Shown here piece by piece: positions 7,244-15,200 of a stretch of DNA of 18,133 nucleotides; the first letter of the stretch is position 1, and each line of letters begins with the position of its first letter. The notes under the pieces are model-generated. The model saw only the letters and a list, made by a program, of their open reading frames with translations. It was not told the origin of the DNA and ran no database searches. The translations under genes and the position numbers were made by a program. This stretch comes from JAJZJT01 sp049964655 (GTDB lineage Bacteria; Actinomycetota; Acidimicrobiia; Acidimicrobiales; RAAP-2): assembly GCA_049964655.1 (NCBI GenBank), contig JBMFXC010000055.1, forward strand, positions 1 through 18,133, in the 5' to 3' direction.

Positions 7244-7345
7244 TCGCCGGGCGCTTCAGTTCGCCGGGCGCTTCAGTTCGCCGGGCGCTTCAGTTCGCCG
7301 GGCGCTTCAGTTCGCCGGGCCCTTCAGTTCGCCGGGCGCTTCAGT
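7244..7345. repeat. Six 17-bp tandem copies of the rho 3' end
   Basis: Units of 17 bp run at 7244, 7261, 7278, 7295, 7312 and 7329, with a partial seventh copy inside rho. Each repeats the terminal rho codons (Pro-Ala-Asn) and TGA stop on the minus strand. Unit 5 differs by one base (GGGCCC for GGGCGC) and that variant is also in the rho coding copy. Each junction can form a small GGCG/CGCC hairpin. Because 17 is not a multiple of 3, TGA occurs in all three frames downstream of rho. Confidence 0.95.
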
Positions 7346-9224
7346 TCGCCGGGCCCTTGGCGATCTCGGCGAGGAACTCGTCGTTGCTCGCCGTGGTGCG
7401 GATCTTGTCCATCAACAACTCCAGACCGGCGGCGGCACTCCCCTCGCTGGCCAGGGCGTTCAGCACTCGCCGGAGCTTCCACACCTGCTGGAGCTGGGAC
7501 CGGTCGAAGAGGAGCTCCTCGTGCCGGGTCGAACTGGCGTTGACATCGATGGACGGGTACAGGCGGCGCTCGGCCAGGCGGCGGTCGAGTCTCAGCTCCA
7601 TGTTGCCGGTGCCCTTGAACTCCTCGAAGATGACCTCGTCCATCTTCGAACCGGTCTCCACCAGGGCGGTGGCGAGGATGGTCAACGACCCGCCCTCTTC
7701 GATGTTCCGGGCGGCACCGAAAAACTTCTTCGGCGGGTAGAGAGCACCCGAGTCGACACCTCCGGACATGATCCGTCCGGTCGCCGGCTGGGCGAGGTTG
7801 TAGGCCCGGGCCAGGCGGGTGATGCCGTCGAGGATGATGATGACGTCCCGGCCCAGCTCCACGAGCCGCTTGGCCCGCTCGATGGCGAGCTCGGCCACCG
7901 TCGTGTGCTCCTCGGAGGGCCGGTCGAAGGTGGAGGCGACCACCTCGCCCCGGACCGACCGGCGCATGTCGGTGACTTCCTCGGGCCGCTCGTCCACCAA
8001 GAGGACCATGAGGTGCACGTCGGGGTTGTTGGCCTCGATCGAGTGGGCGATCTGCTTCATGACGGTCGTCTTGCCGGCCTTCGGCGGCGACACGATCAAC
8101 CCCCGCTGACCCTTGCCGATCGGGGAGAGCAGGTCGACGATACGGGCGGTCATGTTGTCCTTGTCGCCCGGCAGCTCGAGGCGGAGCTTCTCGTCGGGGA
8201 AGAGCGGAGTCAGCTCCTCGAAGCGAGGCCGGTTGCGGGCCGCCTCGGGATCGAGGCCCGCCACGGTGTCGATACGCAGGAGGGCCGGGTACTTCTCGCT
8301 GCTCCCCGCCGGACGGCACGCGCCCTCGATCACGTCGCCGCGCCGCAGGGCGAACCGACGGGCCTGGCTGATCGAGACGTAGACGTCCTTGGCCGAGGGC
8401 AGGTAGCCGTCGCAGCGCAGGAAGCCGTAGCCCTCGTCGCGGAGGTCGAGGAACCCTCGGACCGGGATGAGGTCGCCCTGGTACTGGTCGGCCTGTCCGG
8501 CGTCCTGCAGGTCACGTTCTCCGCCGCCCTGACGGTCCCGTCCTCGGCGGCGCCGGTTCCCTCGTCGGTTGCCCGCGTCGTCGGGCAGGCTCGACTGACC
8601 ACCCTGACGGTTGCCCTGGTTGCCCTGGTTGCGACCGGCCTGGCCCTGGCCACCCTGACGGTTGCCCTGGTTGCGACCGGCCTGGCCCGTGCCGTTGTTC
8701 TGACCAGTGCCGTTCTGGCGAGTGCCTGTGCCGGCATAGCGCGGCGCTGGCGGGGAGCTGGCCCCCGCGTCGCCGGTGTCGGACGTGGCAGTGGACCCTC
8801 CCGCCGTCCCGCCAGCGGATCGGGCCTCCTCGGCGCGCATCTCGTCCTCGGGGTCGAAGACAAAGACGGCAGGCGGCTTCGCCGGTCGAGCCGGCTTGGA
8901 CCCGTTGGAGGGCGCTCCGTCGACGACCGAGGCAGCGGACCCGTTGGAGGGCGCTCCGTCGACGACCGAGGCCGAGCTGCCTGCGACGGCACCGTCGGCC
9001 TGCTCGGCCGGTGCCTTGGCCTTCCTGCCATTGGCACGTGGGCTGTGGACGGTCTCCGGTGCCTCGCCGAGCTCGACGCCGGTCGCCCGCAGGATGCCGT
9101 CGATCATGTCGGCCTTCTTCGTCCGGGTCGTGGTCTTGACCGAAAGCGCCTGGGCGATGGCCAGGAGCTCGTCGCGCTCCTTGCGTTCCAGTACCGAGCG
9201 CTCGAGCTGCTGTTCCGCAGTCAT
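7341..9224 (-). CDS. rho: Transcription termination factor Rho with N/Q/G/R-rich insertion
   Basis: A hexameric RNA-dependent ATPase that terminates transcription. The 627-aa protein has an N-terminal SAP-like Rho_N helix region (about 1-50), an Ala/Gly/Ser linker with a 13-aa tandem duplication (84-109), a low-complexity insertion rich in Asn, Gln, Gly and Arg (about 163-240), the cold-shock-like RNA-binding domain with DEGYGFLR (263-270), and the RecA-type motor with Walker A PPKAGKTT (380-387) and Walker B VIIILDGITR (461-470). It is about 200 aa longer than E. coli Rho, the excess being the insertion, a known actinobacterial trait. The ATG has TGAGGT 7 bases upstream. A promoter lies about 230 bp upstream. 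thrB, which separates thrC and rho in M. tuberculosis, is absent. Confidence 0.97.
   Translation of the reverse strand: MTAEQQLERSVLERKERDELLAIAQALSVKTTTRTKKADMIDGILRATGVELGEAPETVHSPRANGRKAKAPAEQADGAVAGSSASVVDGAPSNGSAASVVDGAPSNGSKPARPAKPPAVFVFDPEDEMRAEEARSAGGTAGGSTATSDTGDAGASSPPAPRYAGTGTRQNGTGQNNGTGQAGRNQGNRQGGQGQAGRNQGNQGNRQGGQSSLPDDAGNRRGNRRRRGRDRQGGGERDLQDAGQADQYQGDLIPVRGFLDLRDEGYGFLRCDGYLPSAKDVYVSISQARRFALRRGDVIEGACRPAGSSEKYPALLRIDTVAGLDPEAARNRPRFEELTPLFPDEKLRLELPGDKDNMTARIVDLLSPIGKGQRGLIVSPPKAGKTTVMKQIAHSIEANNPDVHLMVLLVDERPEEVTDMRRSVRGEVVASTFDRPSEEHTTVAELAIERAKRLVELGRDVIIILDGITRLARAYNLAQPATGRIMSGGVDSGALYPPKKFFGAARNIEEGGSLTILATALVETGSKMDEVIFEEFKGTGNMELRLDRRLAERRLYPSIDVNASSTRHEELLFDRSQLQQVWKLRRVLNALASEGSAAAGLELLMDKIRTTASNDEFLAEIAKGPAN
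8595..8687 (-). repeat. Tandem GQAGRNQGN-type repeat in Rho
   Basis: Rho residues 180-193 and 194-210 repeat GQAGRNQGN(QGN)RQGGQ, with nearly identical DNA. The segment has no hydrophobic residues, and Asn, Gln, Gly and Arg make up nearly all of it. This composition is typical of disordered RNA-binding or phase-separating segments. Confidence 0.85.
8898..8972 (-). repeat. 39-bp tandem duplication in the Rho linker
   Basis: A 36-bp identical block occurs at 8898-8933 and 8937-8972 (period 39), encoding ASVVDGAPSNGS twice in frame (residues 84-109). The identity at synonymous sites suggests a recent duplication in a flexible linker. Confidence 0.9.
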
Positions 9225-9227
9225 CGG

Positions 9228-9422
9228 CTACCTCAATTCATGCCGAGCCGAACGACGGGTGGGCTGATGCCCTCCGTCGGGGAAATGGAAAGAACGGGAC
9301 GCCGTCGGGTTCGCTGCCCGCCGGCACGGCCGACCTGACTGCCGGCGTCCCCCGTCGCCGTGCTCTGCCACCGGGACGGTCGAACGACCGGAAGACCAGC
9401 GACGAGAGCCCGCGGTGTCCAT
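9228..9422 (-). CDS. Possible 64-codon upstream frame in the rho leader
   Basis: An open frame from an ATG at 9422 ends with TAG at 9230-9228, inside the region between the rho Shine-Dalgarno sequence and the rho ATG, leaving three bases between the genes. It lies wholly within the predicted rho leader RNA. The product is rich in Arg and Ser and resembles no family I know, and no ribosome-binding site precedes it, so it may be a chance frame. Its end position is what would be expected of a coupled or regulatory upstream frame. The rest of the 312-bp gap (9225-9536) holds the promoter and no other gene. Confidence 0.25.
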   Translation of the reverse strand: MDTAGSRRWSSGRSTVPVAEHGDGGRRQSGRPCRRAANPTASRSFHFPDGGHQPTRRSARHELR

Positions 9423-9453
9423 CAGGACCGACCGCAGTTGCGAAGGTGGGCCC

Positions 9454-9482
9454 ATGTTACCGGGAGGTCCGCCCCGCAGCAA
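9454..9482 (-). promoter_or_regulatory. Sigma-70-type promoter for rho
   Basis: TTGCTG (9482-9477) and TAACAT (9459-9454) are separated by exactly 17 bases. The -10 fits the actinobacterial TANNNT rule. The predicted start near 9447 gives a leader of about 220 nt before the rho ATG, long enough for autoregulation, as is known for rho in E. coli. Confidence 0.65.
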
Positions 9483-9536
9483 CATTGCCCCGGCGAAGCC
9501 TGCCACCCCGTCAGCGACCGGCTACCCGGAGGCCGG

Positions 9537-10637
9537 TCAGAGAGCGAGCTCGGCGAGGACTGCTCCGAGCTCGGCGTCGATCGCCGTCGGCACCGAGATC
9601 TGACTGATGGCGATGTCGGGGTCCTTCAGTCCGTGACCGGTCAGCACGCACACCACAGTGGAGGTGGGACCCAGCCCGTCGGGCAGGCCCGTCGCCAGCA
9701 GGCCGGCCACCGAGGCGGCCGAGGCAGGTTCGCAGAAGACCGACTCCTCGGTGGCAAGGAACCGGTAGGCAGCAAGGATCTGCTCGTCGGTCACCGCGGC
9801 GATCCCCCCGCCCGACTCTGCCGCGGCAGCGGTCGCCCCGTACCAGCTCGCAGGGTTGCCGATGCGAATGGCAGTGGCGACCGTCTCGGGGCGCTCGATG
9901 GGGTGCCCGGCGACGATCGGCGCGGCGCCGGCAGCCTGGAAGCCCAACATGCGGGGCAGGTGGGTCGACCTCCCGGCCTCGCGGTACTCGAGGTACCCCT
10001 TCCAGTAGGCGGTGATGTTCCCGGCGTTGCCCACCGGGATGCAGTGGACGTCGGGGGCGTCCCCCAGGGCGTCGACGAGCTCGAAGGCCCCCGACTTCTG
10101 GCCCTCGATCCGGAAGGGGTTGACCGAGTTGACGACGGTGACGGGTGCCCGCTCGCCCAGCTCCCGCACGATGGTGAGCGCCTGGTCGAAGTTCCCCCGG
10201 ACCTGGAGGACCTTGGCCCCGTGGATCAGGGCCTGGGCCAGCTTGCCGAGGGCGATATGGCCCTCGGGGATGAGCACGGCACACGTCAGGCCGGCGCGGG
10301 CGGCGAAGGCGGCAGCCGAGGCGGACGTGTTGCCGGTCGACGCGCACACGACCGCCTTCGCTCCCTGCTCGGCCGCCTTCGAGATGGCCACCGTCATGCC
10401 CCGGTCCTTGAACGACCCGGTGGGGTTCGCCCCTTCGACCTTCAGCAGGACCCGGGCACCGACCCGTTCGGAGAGCCGGGGGGCAGGGACGAGCGGCGTT
10501 CCACCTTCGAGCAGGGTGACGACCGGGGTCGCCTCCGACACGGGGAGGAACTCGCGGTACTCCTCGATCACCCCACGCCACGGCTGGCGCGCCGCCGGAG
10601 CACCCGCCGCTCCCGCCGGTGCCACCGGGCCGGTCAC
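9537..10637 (-). CDS. thrC: Threonine synthase
   Basis: A PLP enzyme converting O-phosphohomoserine to threonine. The 366-aa protein shows GGTPLVPAPRL (45-55), the PLP lysine K77 in TGSFKDRGM, ASTGNTSASAAAFAARAG, the PVGNAGNITAYWKGY segment and a C-terminal LTGHGLKD. The GTG at 10637 is chosen because GGAGG lies 5 bases upstream and it forms a GTGA overlap with the hom stop; a second GTG four codons earlier has a poorer site. Its substrate comes from homoserine kinase, whose gene usually follows thrC but is missing here. Confidence 0.95.
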   Translation of the reverse strand: MTGPVAPAGAAGAPAARQPWRGVIEEYREFLPVSEATPVVTLLEGGTPLVPAPRLSERVGARVLLKVEGANPTGSFKDRGMTVAISKAAEQGAKAVVCASTGNTSASAAAFAARAGLTCAVLIPEGHIALGKLAQALIHGAKVLQVRGNFDQALTIVRELGERAPVTVVNSVNPFRIEGQKSGAFELVDALGDAPDVHCIPVGNAGNITAYWKGYLEYREAGRSTHLPRMLGFQAAGAAPIVAGHPIERPETVATAIRIGNPASWYGATAAAAESGGGIAAVTDEQILAAYRFLATEESVFCEPASAASVAGLLATGLPDGLGPTSTVVCVLTGHGLKDPDIAISQISVPTAIDAELGAVLAELAL

Positions 10638-11983
10638 CCCCGCCTCCACGGCAGGATCCGCACGGCGTTGGCCACCCGGACGACACCAGGCACGCCGCCG
10701 AGGTCGTCGAGGGTGGCGACCACGTCGCCGGTCGTGGCCTCGTGGGTCACGAAGAGGAGCCGAGCCATCCCCGCGGCGTCCCGCCCGGCGGCGCTCTCCT
10801 CGTCGGCCAGGCGCTCAGGCGTCTCCTGCTCCATGGAGCTGATCGAGACGCCGTGGTGACCGAAGGCCGTCGCCACCGCTCCGAGGACGCCCGGACGGTC
10901 CTCGACGTCGAGGCGCACGTAGTAGCGCGAGCGGAGCCCCTCGAGCGGTTCGAGGCGTACCGGGCTCCGCTCTGGCGTCGGCGCCGTCGTCCCCGAGAGC
11001 AGGTTCCGGGCGGCGTCGATGACGTCTCCTACCACGGCGCTGGCCGTGGGCAGACCGCCTGCACCCTGGCCGTAGAGCATGAGCTCGCCGGCGGCCTCGC
11101 CTTCGACGAAGACGGCGTTGAAGGCGTCACGGACGCCAGCGAGCGGGTGGTGGCGCGACACCAGCGTGGGGTGCACCCGCACCGACACCGAGCCCGCGCC
11201 GAGCCGCTCGACGACGGCGAGGAGCTTGATCACGTGTCCCGAGCGGCGGGCAAAGGCCACGTCGGGCTGCTCGATCGACGTGATCCCCTCGCAGTGGACC
11301 TGGTCCAGCGACACGTCGTACCCGAAGGCGACACCGGCCAGGATGGCCGCCTTGGCGGCCGCGTCGTACCCGGCGACGTCCGCGGTGGGGTCCCGCTCGG
11401 CGAGCCCGAGCCGCTGGGCCTCGGCGAGCACCACCTCGTAGGGCTCGTCGCCCTCGTCCATCTTCGTCAGCAGGTAGTTCGTCGTTCCGTTGACGATCCC
11501 CATCACCCGTACGATGCGCTCGCCGGTCAGCGACTGGCGTAGGGCTCGCACCAGGGGGATGGCGCCCGCGACCGCCGCCTCGTAGAGGAGGTCGACCCCT
11601 CGGGAGCGGGCGAGCGAGCGGAGCCGGGCGCCCTCCGGCGAGGCGAGCAACGCCTTGTTGGCGGTCACCACCGGCTTGCCGGCCTCGAGAGCGGCTCGCA
11701 CCAGGGGGCCGGCCACGTCGACCCCGCCGATCAGCTCGACGACAAGGTCGACGGTGGGGTCGGCGACCACAGCAGTCGCATCACCGGTCACCAGCGCTCC
11801 GGGCACCGCGTCGGGGCGAGCCTTGGCCACGTCGGCCACGGCCACGGCAACCACCTCGAGCTGGGCACCGGCCTGGATGGCGAGGTCTGCGGCACGCTCG
11901 CGGAGCAGGCCCACCACCGGTGCCGCCACCGTGCCACCACCCAGCACGCCGATACGAACGGTGCGCGACGGTGCCGAGGTCAC
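10634..11983 (-). CDS. hom: Homoserine dehydrogenase with ACT domain
   Basis: It reduces aspartate semialdehyde to homoserine, the branch point to threonine, methionine and isoleucine. The 449-aa protein has an N-terminal Rossmann motif (IGVLGGGTVA, 11-20), KPVVTANKALLA (103-114), MGIVNGTTNYLLTKM (161-175), the catalytic-domain AERDPTADVAGYDAAAKAAILA segment (195-216) and a C-terminal ACT domain (about 354-440, VRLDVEDRPGVLGAVA), normally a site of threonine feedback. A loop of about 15 polar residues (389-404) interrupts the ACT domain. The start is GTG without an obvious Shine-Dalgarno sequence, 70 bp after lysA. It is not fused to aspartokinase. Confidence 0.96.
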   Translation of the reverse strand: MTSAPSRTVRIGVLGGGTVAAPVVGLLRERAADLAIQAGAQLEVVAVAVADVAKARPDAVPGALVTGDATAVVADPTVDLVVELIGGVDVAGPLVRAALEAGKPVVTANKALLASPEGARLRSLARSRGVDLLYEAAVAGAIPLVRALRQSLTGERIVRVMGIVNGTTNYLLTKMDEGDEPYEVVLAEAQRLGLAERDPTADVAGYDAAAKAAILAGVAFGYDVSLDQVHCEGITSIEQPDVAFARRSGHVIKLLAVVERLGAGSVSVRVHPTLVSRHHPLAGVRDAFNAVFVEGEAAGELMLYGQGAGGLPTASAVVGDVIDAARNLLSGTTAPTPERSPVRLEPLEGLRSRYYVRLDVEDRPGVLGAVATAFGHHGVSISSMEQETPERLADEESAAGRDAAGMARLLFVTHEATTGDVVATLDDLGGVPGVVRVANAVRILPWRRG

Positions 11984-12053
11984 CGGGTCACGCTAGCGCC
12001 TGGCAGCAGAGGGGGTCGGTGCCCGAGGTCCGCTGGGGTGGCGGGGGGCCGGC

Positions 12054-13439
12054 TCACGGGACGTCGAGGCGCAGGAGGTCGTCGAGCGTCTCGCGACGGA
12101 CGACGGTACGGGCCTGGCCACCGGCCACGAAGACCACCTCGGGACGAGGGACCTTGTTGTAGTTGCTCGCCATGGAGTAGCCGTACGCCCCGGTGACCGG
12201 CGTGGCGACGACGTCACCGACCATGAGGTCCTCGGGGACCCACCCCTCCGAGACGACCACATCTCCGGTCTCGCAGTGCTTGCCGACCAACCGGATCGCC
12301 CGAGGTCGAGTGGCAGAGACCTCACGGGGCAGGAACGTCTCGTACCCGCTGCCGTAGAGCACGGGGCGGGGATTGTCGCTCATGCCTCCGTCGACGGCCA
12401 CGTAGGTCCGGAACCCGGCCACGTCCTTGACCGTCCCGACCGTGTAGAGGGTGAGCCCCGCCGTCGCCACGATGGAGCGACCGGGCTCGGCCGTGACCCG
12501 GACCGAGGGGGCGACGCCGGCGGCCGTGCACGCCTCCCGCACGGAGGACGCCCAGGATGCCAACGAGGGAGCTTCTTCGCCGGCGACGTAGGCAACCCCC
12601 AGCCCACCGCCGACCACCAATTCGGGGAGCTCCAGGGGGGCGACGAAGGTGGCGAGGACGTCCACGGCCTCGGCGAAAGGAGCGAGCGCGAAGACCTGGC
12701 TGCCGAGGTGGGCGTGCACACCGACCACCTCGAGGCGGCCGGCTCGTTCGAGACCCTGGAGCCGGGCGATCGCCGCCGCGGCGTCCCCTGACGCCACGCC
12801 GAAGCCGAACTTCGAGTCGAGCTGGCCCGTACGGACGAACTCGTGGGTGTGGACCTCGACGCCCGGCGTCACCCGGACGAGCACCCGGGGACGGAGCGGA
12901 CTGTCGAGCGGCGAGACACGTGGGTCGGTCAGGCGCTCCAGACGGTCGATCTCGTCGAAGGAGTCGACGACGATCCTCCCCACGCCGGCCTGCAAGGCGG
13001 CGGCCAGCTCGAGGATGGACTTGTTATTGCCGTGGAGCACCAGCCGGCCAGCGGGCACGCCGGCTGCCAGCGCCACGTGCAGCTCGCCACCGGTCGACAC
13101 ATCCAGGCACAGCCCCTCCTCGTGGGCGAGGCGGGCCATGGCCAGGCACAAAAAAGCCTTGGTGGCGTAGGCGACACCGTCACCCCAGGCGTCACGCGCC
13201 TCGCGGCAACGGGCACGGAGATGGTCCTCGTCGTACACGAACAGCGGTGTACCGCGCTCCCGGGCCAGCTCGACGACATCGACGCCCCCCACGTGCAGGT
13301 GTCCCCGGTCGTCGACGGTGGCACTCTCCGGCAACAGGTTCCATCCCACCGGGTCGGCCGGGCCGGGCTTCGGCGCCACCCCGGGGCTGCCGCCAAGCGC
13401 GGCCTCCTTTGGACCAGGCGGGCGAGCCGTGTCGCTCAC
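12054..13439 (-). CDS. lysA: Diaminopimelate decarboxylase
   Basis: A PLP alanine-racemase-fold enzyme that decarboxylates meso-diaminopimelate to lysine. The 461-aa protein has the PLP lysine K94 in YATKAF, LDVSTGGELHVA, HGNNKS, the HAHLGSQ segment, GGGLGVAY, AEPGRS and the substrate-binding CETGD. The GTG at 13439 forms a GTGA overlap with the argS stop and has GGAG 5 bases upstream; the longer frame above it is an argS shadow. A proline-rich stretch of about 30 residues precedes the conserved N-terminus. The order argS-lysA-hom matches M. tuberculosis. Confidence 0.95.
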   Translation of the reverse strand: MSDTARPPGPKEAALGGSPGVAPKPGPADPVGWNLLPESATVDDRGHLHVGGVDVVELARERGTPLFVYDEDHLRARCREARDAWGDGVAYATKAFLCLAMARLAHEEGLCLDVSTGGELHVALAAGVPAGRLVLHGNNKSILELAAALQAGVGRIVVDSFDEIDRLERLTDPRVSPLDSPLRPRVLVRVTPGVEVHTHEFVRTGQLDSKFGFGVASGDAAAAIARLQGLERAGRLEVVGVHAHLGSQVFALAPFAEAVDVLATFVAPLELPELVVGGGLGVAYVAGEEAPSLASWASSVREACTAAGVAPSVRVTAEPGRSIVATAGLTLYTVGTVKDVAGFRTYVAVDGGMSDNPRPVLYGSGYETFLPREVSATRPRAIRLVGKHCETGDVVVSEGWVPEDLMVGDVVATPVTGAYGYSMASNYNKVPRPEVVFVAGGQARTVVRRETLDDLLRLDVP

Positions 13440-15076
13440 ATCGACTCCGGGGCCGAGATGCCGAGGAGCGACAACCCGATGGCCAGACCGATGCGCGTCC
13501 CTTCCACGAGCCACAACCGAGCCTGGGCGAGACCAGGGTCGACGTCGTCGGCCAGCACCGGGCAGTCGTGGTAGAAGCCGTGGAAGCAACCGGCCAGTCG
13601 ACGCACCCAGGTGGTGACCTTGGTCGGCGCTCGGTCCGCGGCGGCCTCGGCCACCACCTCGGGGAGCACTTCGAGGGTGCGGATCAGCTCGAGCTCACGA
13701 CCGTGGACGAGCACGGCGAGATCGACCTCCTCGAGAGGTCGGCGGATGATGCCCCGTTCCGCCGCCTTCCGGCCGATCGCGGCGATGCGGGCGCTCGCGT
13801 ACTGCACGTAGAAGACGGGGTTCTCCATCGACTGCTCGCGCGCCGTGGCCAGGTCGAACGTCGTCGCCTGGTCGAGCGAGCTCATGAGGCTGAGCAACCG
13901 GGTGGCGTCGGGGCCGATGTCGGCCACGAGCGTGTCGAGGGCGACGGCCGTGCCCGCCCGCTTCCCCATCTTGACGGTCTCGTCACCGTCCACGAGGGAC
14001 ACCATCTGGCCCAGCTTGACCTCGAGCCGGCTCGGGTCGACGCCGAGGGCCTCGACGCCGGCGACCAGGCTCGCCACCTGGCCGTGATGGTCGGCACCGA
14101 AGACGTCGATGACACGGTCGAAGCCGCGTACGAGGAACTTGTCGCGGTGGTAGGCGAGGTCACCGGCGAGGTAGGTGGCGTCACCGTTGGACTTGCGCAG
14201 GACACGGTCACGGGTGTCACCGAGCTCGCTCGCTCGGAACCACGTCGCGCCGTCCTGTTCGAAGACGAGCCCTTTGGCTGCCAGCGCTGCGATGGTCTCG
14301 TCGACCGCTCCGCTCTCCTCGATCGACGCCTGGCTGTACCACTCGTCGAAGACGATCCCCACTGACGCCAGGGTGGCCTTGATCCGCTCGAGGATGCGCT
14401 CGGCGGCGAACCGCCCTGCCGTCGTCACGTCGTCGGGTCCGTCGTAGGCCCGGGCCAGCTCGCTCACGTACTCGCCCCGGTAGCCGTCCTCGGGCACCTC
14501 CGTGCCGTTCCGGCGGGCCAGCAGGCTGGCCCCCAGGCGACGGATCTGGCCTCCGGTGTCGTTGACGTAGTACTCACGGCTCACCTGGTAGCCCGCCCGG
14601 GCGAGGACCCGGGCAAGCGCGTCTCCGTAGCTCCCCCACCAACCGTTCCCGACGTGGATGGGGCCCGTCGGGTTCGCCGAGATGAACTCGACCTGCACGC
14701 GTTCTCCGTGGCCCACGTCGGGACGGGCGTAGTCGTCCTCACCGGCTTCGAGCACCTCGCCGAGCGCTTCGTGGAGCCAGCCGACGTCGAGGCGGAAGTT
14801 GACGAAGCCGGGCCCGGCGACCTCGACACCGACGAGATGGTCGACAGGCTGGGCGGTGAGCGCCGCGGCCAGCTCCGAACCCAGGGCTCGCGGGTTGAGC
14901 CCGACCCGTTTGGCCAGCACCAGGGCGGCGTTGGTCGACCAGTCGCCGTGCTCACGACGAGCGGGGCGCTCGAGGTGGACGTCCTCGGGGGCGACGACGG
15001 CTCCGGCATCACGGACGGCGGGCAGGAGCACCAGGGCGTCGGCCACGGCACGGGCGAGGCGGTCTCGGATCGGCAT
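13436..15076 (-). CDS. argS: Arginyl-tRNA synthetase
   Basis: A class I synthetase that charges tRNA-Arg. The 546-aa protein has the N-terminal Add-1 tRNA-binding domain (about 1-95), EFISANPTGPIHVGN with the HIGH signature as HVGN (141-144), VKMGKRAGTAV as the KMSKS-equivalent, and a C-terminal all-helical DALR anticodon-binding domain beginning near ENPVFYVQYASARI. The start is ATG; a TATCCT hexamer 9 bases upstream suggests a nearly leaderless transcript. A tRNA-Arg(CCG) gene lies 124 bp away, divergently oriented. It heads the argS-lysA-hom-thrC cluster. Confidence 0.97.
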   Translation of the reverse strand: MPIRDRLARAVADALVLLPAVRDAGAVVAPEDVHLERPARREHGDWSTNAALVLAKRVGLNPRALGSELAAALTAQPVDHLVGVEVAGPGFVNFRLDVGWLHEALGEVLEAGEDDYARPDVGHGERVQVEFISANPTGPIHVGNGWWGSYGDALARVLARAGYQVSREYYVNDTGGQIRRLGASLLARRNGTEVPEDGYRGEYVSELARAYDGPDDVTTAGRFAAERILERIKATLASVGIVFDEWYSQASIEESGAVDETIAALAAKGLVFEQDGATWFRASELGDTRDRVLRKSNGDATYLAGDLAYHRDKFLVRGFDRVIDVFGADHHGQVASLVAGVEALGVDPSRLEVKLGQMVSLVDGDETVKMGKRAGTAVALDTLVADIGPDATRLLSLMSSLDQATTFDLATAREQSMENPVFYVQYASARIAAIGRKAAERGIIRRPLEEVDLAVLVHGRELELIRTLEVLPEVVAEAAADRAPTKVTTWVRRLAGCFHGFYHDCPVLADDVDPGLAQARLWLVEGTRIGLAIGLSLLGISAPESM

Positions 15077-15085
15077 GTACCGCCG

Positions 15086-15091
15086 AGGATA
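15086..15091 (-). promoter_or_regulatory. Possible argS -10 element TATCCT
   Basis: TATCCT fits TANNNT and lies 9 bases before the argS ATG, so the transcript would start within a few bases of the start codon. There is no convincing -35 element. The gap 15077-15200 also contains a CCGGG/CCCGG hairpin but no gene. Confidence 0.35.
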
Positions 15092-15137
15092 CGTGCTGGC
15101 GACGAGGTATCCGGGCTACCCGGCCACGGCGCCGGAC

Positions 15138-15143
15138 TACAGT
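15138..15143 (+). promoter_or_regulatory. Possible tRNA-Arg -10 element TACAGT
   Basis: TACAGT on the plus strand fits TANNNT and lies 57 bases upstream of the tRNA 5' end. No clear -35 is seen. Confidence 0.3.
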
Positions 15144-15200
15144 GAGGGTCCCGGCGACGACGACGCCCCGACTGGCGGTCGGGGTGGCGCCGCGTTGTCT

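Noticed and set aside
7244..7345. Regular repeats considered as a CRISPR array
   Set aside because: The 17-bp units are directly adjacent with no spacers and derive from the rho gene end.
7521..9338. 605-codon plus-strand frame opposite rho
   Set aside because: It is a complete antisense shadow of rho with no recognisable domain.
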